NCBI RefSeq assembly: GCF_014251735.1
Contig: NZ_CP059197.1
Coordinates: forward strand, 548,501-612,500
Source of the DNA: Blattabacterium cuenoti
GTDB taxonomy: Bacteria; Bacteroidota; Bacteroidia; Flavobacteriales; Blattabacteriaceae
Length of the DNA: 64,000 bases
Direction of reading: 5' to 3'
The notes under the pieces were generated by a model. The model searched no databases. It was not told where the DNA came from and saw nothing but the letters and a program-made list of their open reading frames with translations. The translations under genes were made by a program, and so were the position numbers. This document shows, piece after piece, positions 56,658 through 64,000 of this stretch (positions are counted from its first letter, which is position 1; each line of letters starts with the position of its first letter).

Positions 56658-58355
56658 ATGTATTCAAATAAAAAAATTGTACAAAGTTTAGGAGAAATCC
56701 TGAAAGCTAAATCCATATCTCATATCATAATCTCTCCAGGTTCTAGAAATGCTCCAATAATTATCCACTTTACACAACATAGATACTTTAAAACTTATAG
56801 TATTGTAGATGAACGCTGTGCTGGTTTTTTTGCTTTAGGAATCGCTCAAAAAATAAATAAGCCTGTAGTTCTTAGTTGTACTTCTGGATCTGCTGTAGTT
56901 AACTATTATCCTTCAGTTACAGAAGCTTTTTATCAAAATATTCCACTTATTTTTATTACAGCAGATCGTCCTAAAGAAATTATAAATACTCTAGAAGGAC
57001 AAACTATTCATCAAGAAAATATTTTTCAAAACCATGTAGAATCATCTATTCAATTAACAGAAGATGAAACCCAATTAGGATTATGGTATAACGACAGATT
57101 AATCAATGAATCTATTAATAAATGTATTGAAAAAAAAAAACCTATACATATTAATATCCCTTTTTCAGAACCTCTTTATGAAACCACTAATCTTTTACAC
57201 GTAAAACCTAAAATAATCAATACTTTTCCTGTAAAAAATTGTATTGAAAAACCTAAATATTATCGAAAAGAAAAACATATATGGAAAAAATCTAAAAAAA
57301 AAATGATTTTATTAGGTTTATATAATACAGGAAAAAAATTAGAAAAAATTTTAAATAAATTAAGTATAGACCCTTCCATAGTTATTTTTACGGAAACAAC
57401 ATCTCATGTATACGGAAAAATTTTTTTTTCCTGTATAGATCAACTGCTTTTCAGTATGAAATATCCAGAATGGATAAAGTTAAGACCTCACATTTTATTA
57501 ACTATTGGTGGAAATATTATATCCAAAAAGATCAAGTTCTTTTTAAGACAGAATCCTCCCAAGTATCATTGGCACATAGGAGAAAATAATAGCAAAAATT
57601 ATCCAGATACCTATTATCGATTAACTACCTATTGGCCTATAAAACCAGAAATTTTTTTCAAAATATTCCATTTATCCAGTTTAAAAAATTTAGAATCATC
57701 GGATTATCGATATAAATGGGAAAAATTGAGAAAATATAGAAGAAAAAAAAATGACTCTTTTTTTAAAAAGGAGAAAAGTTTTTCAGATCTAAAAGTTTTA
57801 TTTTGTGTATTTAAATCTATTCCTAATCATTCCGTTTTACAATTAGGAAATAGTACTATAATAAGATATTATCAACTTTTTGATGATAATAAAAAATATT
57901 CAATAAATTCTTATTGTAATAGAGGTACTTCTGGGATAGAAGGAAGTGTTTCTACTGCTATAGGTTATGCTGTCAGTAGCAAGAAAAAGGTAACTTTAAT
58001 TATTGGAGACATAAGTTTTTTTTATGATAGTAATGCATTATGGAATAATTATACTCCAAATAATTTTCGCCTTATACTTATTAACAATGGTGGGGGAAAT
58101 ATTTTTAGATCTATTTCAGAATATGAAATACCTGAAAAAATATTAAATTTTTTTGAAACAAAACATTTTTTTACTGCAGAAAAAATTTGTGAAATGCATA
58201 ATTGGAAATATGAAAGAGTATCAAATAAATTCTCTTTGAAAAAGAGTTTAGATATTTTTTGGAATAAATCGGATGTTCCTTGTTTATTAGAAATAGACAC
58301 TCAAAAATCTAATAATGCAAAAATATTGAAAAAATATTTATCCTATCTTTCTTGA
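56658..58355 (+). CDS. menD: 2-succinyl-5-enolpyruvyl-6-hydroxy-3-cyclohexene-1-carboxylate synthase
   Basis: ThDP enzyme that joins isochorismate and 2-oxoglutarate in menaquinone synthesis. The 565 residues include SPGSRNAP at 26-33, DERCAGFFALG at 51-61 with the catalytic glutamate, GTSGIEGSVSTAIGYA, and the ThDP-metal region GDISFFYDSNAL. Length is typical. It is the only menaquinone gene in the window. It converges on the SanA-like gene with an 18-base overlap. Presence of MenD implies quinone-based respiration. Confidence 0.94.
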   Translation: MYSNKKIVQSLGEILKAKSISHIIISPGSRNAPIIIHFTQHRYFKTYSIVDERCAGFFALGIAQKINKPVVLSCTSGSAVVNYYPSVTEAFYQNIPLIFITADRPKEIINTLEGQTIHQENIFQNHVESSIQLTEDETQLGLWYNDRLINESINKCIEKKKPIHINIPFSEPLYETTNLLHVKPKIINTFPVKNCIEKPKYYRKEKHIWKKSKKKMILLGLYNTGKKLEKILNKLSIDPSIVIFTETTSHVYGKIFFSCIDQLLFSMKYPEWIKLRPHILLTIGGNIISKKIKFFLRQNPPKYHWHIGENNSKNYPDTYYRLTTYWPIKPEIFFKIFHLSSLKNLESSDYRYKWEKLRKYRRKKNDSFFKKEKSFSDLKVLFCVFKSIPNHSVLQLGNSTIIRYYQLFDDNKKYSINSYCNRGTSGIEGSVSTAIGYAVSSKKKVTLIIGDISFFYDSNALWNNYTPNNFRLILINNGGGNIFRSISEYEIPEKILNFFETKHFFTAEKICEMHNWKYERVSNKFSLKKSLDIFWNKSDVPCLLEIDTQKSNNAKILKKYLSYLS

Positions 58356-58928
58356 TTTTTTTAAAGATAAAAAAATATCCCATATAGCTTTTATTCTAGC
58401 TAAAAGTTCTCGAAATTGTGTTTTACAGTCAAAAGAGAGACTTTTTGCGTTAAAACCTATAACATCTAAACCTAAACAATTTCCAATGAATATGGCTCTT
58501 TCATTATGAAATCTTTGAGAAATTATAGTAAACTTTTTTTGATTAAAAACTTTGTATACTCTTAATACAGAATGTATCGTGCTGATTCCAGAAAAATCTT
58601 CATATATAAAATAAGCAGGTATCCCCTTACTTATTAATTCCTTTTTCATCATTTTTGGTTCATTATAATTCTTTTCTCTATTATCTCCACTCACGATAAT
58701 ATAACGGATTTTTTTATGATAAAACAGAAAACAAGCGGCGTCCATCCTATATTTGAAATAAGCGTTCAATCCCCCCCCGTGTAAATACTTAGAAGTCCCT
58801 AAAACCACTCCAAATGTATTATATGGAATTTTTTCAATATTATCATAGCTTTTTCTTATAGACCACAAACTAATTCCAAGATAACAAATAACTATGATAA
58901 AAATTATAATAAAGAATATACGTTTTAT
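58338..58928 (-). CDS. SanA/YdcF-like DUF218 membrane-anchored protein (start codon unclear)
   Basis: Envelope protein of the SanA/ElyC type, a DUF218 domain on one N-terminal membrane anchor; relatives affect envelope permeability or peptidoglycan and carrier-lipid handling, with no agreed reaction. The domain shows VVLGTSKYLHGGGLN, YIIVSGDN, YNEPKMMKKELI, ISQRFHNERA and IGFNAKSL. The only canonical in-frame start, TTG at 58868, lies after the hydrophobic segment (about 18 residues of I, F, V). The frame is open up to 58934 with no ATG, GTG or TTG, so translation probably begins at ATA near 58928 or 58919, or at an ATT. It starts about 20 bases after the secA stop on the same strand. A C8 run at 58771-58778 encodes the glycines. 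Confidence 0.75.
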   Translation of the reverse strand: MKRIFFIIIFIIVICYLGISLWSIRKSYDNIEKIPYNTFGVVLGTSKYLHGGGLNAYFKYRMDAACFLFYHKKIRYIIVSGDNREKNYNEPKMMKKELISKGIPAYFIYEDFSGISTIHSVLRVYKVFNQKKFTIISQRFHNERAIFIGNCLGLDVIGFNAKSLSFDCKTQFRELLARIKAIWDIFLSLKKSRKIG

Positions 58929-58950
58929 TTTTAGTTAACACAATCGTATT

Positions 58951-61900
58951 CTAAAAAAGATCGTCTTCTATGACCCATTCTCCCTTTTCTAAAAAAAAAT
59001 CCACTTGTTTAAATTTTATGTTTTTAGTTTCTCCTGTAATTAGATGACGGATATTAATTCTATTATTTCTTCCTAATTTTTTCCCATTTTTTACCTTTAA
59101 AAAAGGATCTATCATTCTATGATGATTTGGAATACATAAAATATCACTTGTCATTATAGTAGACTTTAACAAAAAAGAAATTACCTGTTTATTAATTTCA
59201 TAAACTCTTTCTTGAAATAAATTAAAAGCATTCTGCTTATAAACAATCAGAGGATCTTTTTGTTCAAAAACGGCATTTTGCACTGAATATCGCAAACTAT
59301 CCATTTCTCGTAAATGTTCTTTCCATTTCTCATCTAAAAAACACAATATAGTTTTTTTTTCAAATATAGATAATAACGATAATCCACGACTATCATAAAT
59401 TTCTTTTAAGTTAGATGCAGAAATAATATTATTAATGCCATCCGTAAACATAACTTGAATTTGATAATCAGCTTCTCCCTTTCCTATTATATTAGATATA
59501 ACAGGAATAATTTCTTTAAAGATCATTCTTTCTTTTTTTTTCTCATAAAAATTTATAATAAGATCATGAAGATAATTGATACAATCACGTTCTTTATAAG
59601 AAAAAAAATCACTCTCTTTTATAGGAAACTCTAGTCCAAAAATTTGGATGAATTCATATTCCAAATTTTTAAAATCATTCAAAGATTTGTTTACCAATAT
59701 CATATTATCTAATAAAACATAGATCATATTGGAAATATCTAAACTTAACTCTTCTCCACATAAAGCATTTATACGTTTTTTATAAATAAATTCTCGTTGT
59801 TTATTAATTACATCATCATAATCTAGCAAACGTTTACGTATACTAAAGTTATTATCTTCTATTTTTTTTTGTGCTCTTTCTATAGATTTTGTTAATAAAG
59901 GATGTTGAATGATATCTCCTTCTTTGTGTCCAAAACGATCCATTAATTTAGAAAGTCTTTCTGAATCAAGGAACAAACGAATTAAATTATCTTCTAACGA
60001 TACATAAAACTGAGAACTTCCTGGATCTCCTTGACGTCCAGAACGTCCTCTTAATTGATTATCTACCCTTCTAGAATCATGTCTTTCCGTACCTAAAACA
60101 GCTAAACCTCCATATTTTATGACTTCTTTGGATAGCTTTATATCCGTTCCTCTACCCGCCATATTGGTTGCTATAGTTACGGATCCAGGTAGGCCAGCTT
60201 TTTCTATAATCTCCGCTTCTTTATCATGTAATTTAGCATTTAAAACATTATGTACAATTTTTCTAAATTTCAAAGCTCTGCTAAGAAATTCAGAAACTTC
60301 AACAGAAGTTGTTCCAACAAGAACAGGACGTTTTTCATATTTAGATAAATGAATAATTTTTTCTATAATAGCGTTATACTTTTCACGTTGTGTTTTGAAA
60401 ACTAGATCTTGTAAATCCCGTCTTTGCATAGTCTTATGTGTAGGAATGACTACTACATCTAATTTATAAATATGCCAAAATTCTCCAGCTTCTGTTTCTG
60501 CAGTTCCAGTCATTCCAGAAATTTTTTTATACATTCTAAAATAATTTTGTAAAGTGATGGTAGCAAAGGTTTGACTAGAAGATTCTATTTTCACTTTTTC
60601 TTTAGCTTCAATAGCTTGATGAAGACCATCTGAATAACGTCTTCCTTCCATAATACGACCAGTTTGTTCATCAACTATTTTCACTTTTCCATCCATAACT
60701 ACATAATCTATATCTATTTCAAATAAAGTATAAGCTTTAAGAAGTTGATTAACAGTATGTATACGTTGTAATTTTACAGTAAAATTTTTTAAAAGTTTTT
60801 CTTTTTCTTTTGTTTCTTTTTCTTTTGAGTAATTTTTATTCTCTAATTCAGTAATTTCCACATTAATGTCAGGTAAAATAAAAAAACCTACATCTTCTAC
60901 ATTTTTAGATAAGAATTCAATTCCTTTGTCTGTTAATTCTACAGTATTATTTTTTTCATCAATAACAAAATAAAGATCTTTATCTACTTGATGCATTTCT
61001 CTCCCATTATCTTGTAAATATTGACTTTCTGTTTTTTGTAAAAGCAAACGTATTTTATCTTCACTTAAGAATTTAATCAAGGATCTTTTCTTTGGCAAAC
61101 CACGGTAAGCCTGAAGAAGTTTAAATCCACCTAATTTTTTTTCTCCAGATTTAATCAAATTTTTAGATTCTTGAAAAAATTTTGTAACTTCTATATTTTG
61201 TTGATTAACAATGTTTTCTACTTTATCTTTTAATAATTTAAATTCCTCTTTATTATCTTTATGAGGATGAACTGGTCCTGATATTACTAAAGGAGTACGC
61301 GCTTCATCTATTAAAACAGAATCAATTTCATCTATAATAGCATAATTCAAATTCCTTTGAACTAATTCTTCTTTAGAACAGGCCATATTATCACGTAAAT
61401 AATCAAAACCAAATTCATTGTTTGTTCCATAAGTGATATCCGCTTGATAAGCTTTTTTACGCATATATCCAGATGGATAATTATCAATACAGTCGACTCT
61501 TAATCCATGAAATTCCATTAAAGGAGCCATCCAATTTGCATCTCTTTTAGATAAATAATTGTTTACTGTAACAATGTGAACACCCCTTCCAGATAGAGCA
61601 TTTAAATAAGCAGATAAAGTAGCCACAAATGTTTTTCCTTCTCCAGTTGCCATTTCCGCTATTTTTCCTTGATGTAAAACTATTCCTCCCATTAATTGAA
61701 CATCATAATGAACCATATCCCATATGATAGATTTTCCATATGCATCCCATTCATTCTTCCAAATCGCCCTATTATTTTGCAATAAAACATAAGATTTTTT
61801 TTTAGACAATTCTTCGTCAAAAAGAGTCGACTTGACTATAAGTTGCTTTTTTTCTTTAAAACGTTTGGCAGTTTCCTTAATAACTGCAAAAGCTTTCGGT

Positions 61901-62229
61901 AAAAGATTCATTAAAACTTTTTGTTCAGTTTTATAACATTCTCTTTGCAGTTTTTCTATTCTCAAGTAAATTTCCTCTAAAGTGCTTATAGAATAAGATT
62001 TTTCCTTTATTTTTTTTAGAAAAAATTTTTCCTTTTCATAAAATTCTTTTGTAGATTCTTTTATGATTATTTGAAATTCTTGAGTACGATTCCTTAATTC
62101 ATCATCTGATAAAAACGATATTTTTTTCTCTTCTTCTTTTATATGAATGATTAATTTTTTCATTTCTTGAAGATCTCTATCATTTTTATTTCCTAATAAA
62201 CTTTTTAATATTTTTTTAAAAAAACTCAT
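58951..62229 (-). CDS. secA: Preprotein translocase ATPase SecA
   Basis: Motor that drives unfolded proteins through SecYEG. From the ATG at 62229 there are 1,092 residues, longer than E. coli (901) because of inserts common in Bacteroidetes. MATGEGKTFVATL (Walker A at about 196-200) is followed by a DEIDSVLIDEART segment, the ATNMAGRGTDI helicase motif, GRSGRQGDPG, and a helical scaffold. The protein ends VDFFLEKGEWVIEDDLF, without the Cys-rich zinc-binding tail that contacts SecB in proteobacteria. A TTG/ATG at 62238 would add three residues. It precedes the SanA-like gene and follows the DUF2795 gene on the same strand. Confidence 0.96.
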   Translation of the reverse strand: MSFFKKILKSLLGNKNDRDLQEMKKLIIHIKEEEKKISFLSDDELRNRTQEFQIIIKESTKEFYEKEKFFLKKIKEKSYSISTLEEIYLRIEKLQRECYKTEQKVLMNLLPKAFAVIKETAKRFKEKKQLIVKSTLFDEELSKKKSYVLLQNNRAIWKNEWDAYGKSIIWDMVHYDVQLMGGIVLHQGKIAEMATGEGKTFVATLSAYLNALSGRGVHIVTVNNYLSKRDANWMAPLMEFHGLRVDCIDNYPSGYMRKKAYQADITYGTNNEFGFDYLRDNMACSKEELVQRNLNYAIIDEIDSVLIDEARTPLVISGPVHPHKDNKEEFKLLKDKVENIVNQQNIEVTKFFQESKNLIKSGEKKLGGFKLLQAYRGLPKKRSLIKFLSEDKIRLLLQKTESQYLQDNGREMHQVDKDLYFVIDEKNNTVELTDKGIEFLSKNVEDVGFFILPDINVEITELENKNYSKEKETKEKEKLLKNFTVKLQRIHTVNQLLKAYTLFEIDIDYVVMDGKVKIVDEQTGRIMEGRRYSDGLHQAIEAKEKVKIESSSQTFATITLQNYFRMYKKISGMTGTAETEAGEFWHIYKLDVVVIPTHKTMQRRDLQDLVFKTQREKYNAIIEKIIHLSKYEKRPVLVGTTSVEVSEFLSRALKFRKIVHNVLNAKLHDKEAEIIEKAGLPGSVTIATNMAGRGTDIKLSKEVIKYGGLAVLGTERHDSRRVDNQLRGRSGRQGDPGSSQFYVSLEDNLIRLFLDSERLSKLMDRFGHKEGDIIQHPLLTKSIERAQKKIEDNNFSIRKRLLDYDDVINKQREFIYKKRINALCGEELSLDISNMIYVLLDNMILVNKSLNDFKNLEYEFIQIFGLEFPIKESDFFSYKERDCINYLHDLIINFYEKKKERMIFKEIIPVISNIIGKGEADYQIQVMFTDGINNIISASNLKEIYDSRGLSLLSIFEKKTILCFLDEKWKEHLREMDSLRYSVQNAVFEQKDPLIVYKQNAFNLFQERVYEINKQVISFLLKSTIMTSDILCIPNHHRMIDPFLKVKNGKKLGRNNRINIRHLITGETKNIKFKQVDFFLEKGEWVIEDDLF

Positions 62230-62267
62230 TAAATACAATGATTAAAATATAAATCGAAGTCATATTA

Positions 62268-62501
62268 TTAAAGTTCATATTCATCTCTATTCCAATAAAA
62301 ATCTTCGTCATCACGTGGATAATCTGCCCATATATCTTCTATAGATTCAAAAACTTCTCCTTCTCCATTTTCTAATTGCTGAAGATTTTCCACCACTTCT
62401 AATGGAGCACCAGTACGAATAGCGAAATCGATTAATTCCTCTTTTGTTGCCGGCCAAGGAGCATCTTCTAAATGAGAAGCTAATTCTAAAGTCCAATACA
62501 T
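62268..62501 (-). CDS. DUF2795-family small acidic protein
   Basis: A 77-residue, strongly acidic protein with no signal peptide. The sequence (MYWTLELASHLEDAPWPATK, then EELIDFAIRTGAP and NLQQLENGEGEVFESIEDIW) matches the highly conserved DUF2795 proteins of Bacteroidetes, whose role is unknown. Near-complete conservation in a fast-evolving AT-rich genome indicates strong selection. It lies 38 bases upstream of secA on the same strand, and I believe this neighbourhood is found in other flavobacteria, suggesting a link to secretion, which is inference. The 186 bases upstream, shared with fmt, are very AT-rich and hold no clear promoter box. Confidence 0.88.
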   Translation of the reverse strand: MYWTLELASHLEDAPWPATKEELIDFAIRTGAPLEVVENLQQLENGEGEVFESIEDIWADYPRDDEDFYWNRDEYEL

Positions 62502-62687
62502 ATATTTTATTGATATTTTATTTATACTGAATTATATTTAATAATAATCATCAAAAAAATCCCTAAAATTTTTTGAAAAAATGATATTTGTTTGATTTTC
62601 AAAAATCAATAAAATTTCTCATATACAAGATAAAATTAGTGTATTTAAATTACAAATAATTTGATATTATTTTAAACATATGTTAAG

Positions 62688-63647
62688 ATGAAAAAGTTTC
62701 CTAGAATTGTATTTATAGGTTCAACTCCTTTTTCTTTTTTCTCTTTGAAAGAATTATATACTCGAAAATATAATATCGTAGGAATAATAACGGCTCCTGA
62801 TCCTCCATTTTCTAAAAGAAAAAAAAATTCTTTTCCTGTCAAAGAATACGCTTTAGAAAATCATATTCCTCTTTTACAACCAAAAAATCTTTTGGATTCT
62901 TCTTTCTTAAGAAATTTCACGATGTGGAAAGCGGATATACAAATTGTTGTTTCTTTTCGTCTTTTACCTAGAGAAATTTGGTCTCATCCAAAAATGGGAA
63001 CTTTTAATTTACACGCCTCACTTCTTCCTCAATATAAAGGACCCGCTCCTATAAATTGGGCAATTATTAATGGAGAAAAGAAAACTGGATTAACTACTTT
63101 TTTTATTTCTAATCAAGTAGATTCTGGAAATATTCTTTTACAAAAAGAAATAGAGGTAAAAGGAGATGAAACAGCTGGAGAACTTGAAAATAAATTAAAA
63201 AAGATTAGTGGATCTATAGTTAGAAAAACATTAGAAGGAATTTTGCAAAAAACAATTAAACCTATTCCGCAAAAAATCATAAGTTCTTCATCATTAAAAT
63301 ATGCTCCAAAAATATCTTCTATAAATTGTAAAATTCATTGGAAAGTATCATCTATAGATGATATTTATAATAAGATAAGAGGATTGAGTCCTTATCCATC
63401 AGCATGGACTACCTTATTTTTTAAGGAAAATAGATTTGTAAGATTCAAGATTTTCTTGGTCAAGAAAATACGTAAAACACATAATTTTCCAATTGGATCA
63501 GTAATTATTTCTTCCTGCGAAATGAAAATTTCGGTAAAAGAAGGATTTATATCTGTTATTGAAGGACAAATAGAAGGGAAAAAAAAAATGAATATAAAAA
63601 ATTTAATTAACGGAATAAAAATAAGAAAAAACCTTTTTGTTCGATAA
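62688..63647 (+). CDS. fmt: Methionyl-tRNA formyltransferase
   Basis: Formylates initiator Met-tRNA using 10-formyl-tetrahydrofolate. The 319 residues have the catalytic segment FNLHASLLPQYKGPAPINWA (106-125, with N107 and H109) and an aspartate in NQVDSGNIL. The C-terminal domain (about 205-319) is the tRNA-binding OB-like part, with RGLSPYPSAWT. Length is typical. ATG at 62688. It depends on folate made through folP in this window. The HU gene follows after 109 bases. Confidence 0.95.
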   Translation: MKKFPRIVFIGSTPFSFFSLKELYTRKYNIVGIITAPDPPFSKRKKNSFPVKEYALENHIPLLQPKNLLDSSFLRNFTMWKADIQIVVSFRLLPREIWSHPKMGTFNLHASLLPQYKGPAPINWAIINGEKKTGLTTFFISNQVDSGNILLQKEIEVKGDETAGELENKLKKISGSIVRKTLEGILQKTIKPIPQKIISSSSLKYAPKISSINCKIHWKVSSIDDIYNKIRGLSPYPSAWTTLFFKENRFVRFKIFLVKKIRKTHNFPIGSVIISSCEMKISVKEGFISVIEGQIEGKKKMNIKNLINGIKIRKNLFVR

Positions 63648-63697
63648 AAAAGTATTTTTTTTTACTGCGTCAGCCATTTTATCCATGATAAATCTTT

Positions 63698-63705
63698 TAT
63701 ATTTG
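63698..63705 (+). promoter_or_regulatory. Candidate -7 box for the HU gene
   Basis: TATATTTG matches TAnnTTTG in the 109-base spacer after fmt. It predicts a start near 63712 and a leader of about 45 bases. A -33 element is not evident. Confidence 0.35.
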
Positions 63706-63756
63706 TTATCGAATAAATAAATGTTTTATAGTTAATTCAAATTAAATTAATTATAC

Positions 63757-64000
63757 ATGAACAAAACAGAATTGGTAAATTCAATATCTGAAAAAACAGG
63801 TATTACGAAAATAAAAGCAAAAAACGTTACGGATGCATTTATTGAAACGGTTATTGAATCCCTAAAAAAAGGAGATAAAGTTACCTTAGTTGGATTTGGA
63901 ACATTTTCTGTTGTAGAAAGAAATCCCAGAAATGGGATAAATCCTAGAACAGGGAAAAAAATTCATATTCCAGGAAAAAAGGTAGCTAAGTTCAAAATAG
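63757..64000 (+). CDS. HU-family DNA-binding protein (3' truncated by the window)
   Basis: Small nucleoid protein that bends and compacts DNA. The 81 visible residues open MNKTELVNSISEKTGITK and run through the core GFGTFSVVERNPRNGINPRT with the DNA-intercalating proline arm (NPRTGKKIHIPGKK), ending inside the final helix at the window edge. HU proteins have about 90-100 residues, so only about 10-15 are missing. It is preceded by a candidate TAnnTTTG box. HU versus IHF cannot be fully separated here, but the arm reads as HU. Confidence 0.93.
   Translation, partial: MNKTELVNSISEKTGITKIKAKNVTDAFIETVIESLKKGDKVTLVGFGTFSVVERNPRNGINPRTGKKIHIPGKKVAKFKI

Noticed and set aside
62502..62687. Longest gene-free gap, checked for a small RNA or tRNA
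   Set aside because: Very AT-rich, no cloverleaf, no conserved ncRNA pattern and no TAnnTTTG box; treated as an ordinary divergent spacer.

Overview
The window reads as a chromosome segment of a strongly AT-rich, reduced genome from the Bacteroidetes (Flavobacteriia). The best fit is Blattabacterium, the cockroach and termite fat-body endosymbiont. This rests on gene content and order: GH3-family protein, rpsO-pnp-rpoD, folP-cdaA, fused secDF, a DUF2795 protein, a short sigma factor, a short AtpC, and rnc-fabF-acpP. Very short spacers, many 4-35 bp gene overlaps, no mobile DNA and a retained leucine pathway also fit. Species assignment is an inference; no 16S rRNA gene is present. No gene-free stretch exceeds about 190 bases. 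I saw no insertion sequence, prophage, CRISPR array or rRNA.

Layout. 1-7.4 kb: truncated GH3 gene, rpsO, pnp, the primary sigma factor, tRNA-Arg, tpiA, a DUF1599 gene, folP and the c-di-AMP synthase cdaA. 7.4-13.6 kb: murF, pyruvate dehydrogenase E1 alpha and E2, a TerC membrane protein and an MsbA-like exporter. 13.7-24.6 kb is an envelope block: SecDF, TatA, a PpiD-like chaperone, a GldE-like CBS protein, LptC, tRNA-Phe, Skp, BamA and UppS. 24.7-31.5 kb: NAD kinase, a GHMP (mevalonate-type) kinase, a pseudouridine synthase, AroQ, EngB, a hydrolase, RNase III, FabF and ACP. 31.6-37.7 kb: PckA, RibE, PdxA, ATP synthase epsilon and beta, RibF. 37.7-40.5 kb: a large AddB-like PD-(D/E)XK protein split by a frameshift in a run of ten A. 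40.4-44.7 kb: complete leuA-leuC-leuD-leuB operon. 44.8-52.9 kb: a 516-residue unknown, a small membrane protein, TyrS, Era, ClpB, RF2. 52.9-58.9 kb: arginine decarboxylase, agmatinase, Cmk, FabG, MenD and a SanA-like protein. 59-64 kb: SecA, DUF2795 protein, Fmt and the start of an HU gene.

How it fits together. The cell makes leucine, a shikimate intermediate, folate, riboflavin/FAD, pyridoxal phosphate, menaquinone, fatty acids and putrescine. It feeds carbon through triose phosphate, pyruvate dehydrogenase and PEP carboxykinase, and keeps an outer-membrane assembly line (SecA/SecDF, Skp, PpiD, BamA, LptC). Agmatinase releases urea, which would suit the urease-based nitrogen recycling known in Blattabacterium; no urease gene is in this window.

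The least ordinary signals are small. They are the A10 frameshift in the AddB-like gene, an in-frame A13 run in the GHMP kinase gene, and two envelope genes (lptC and the SanA-like gene) whose hydrophobic N-termini have no ATG, GTG or TTG in front. A head-on tRNA-Phe gene also sits in the lptC leader. I did not find convincing evidence of an entirely new multi-gene system.
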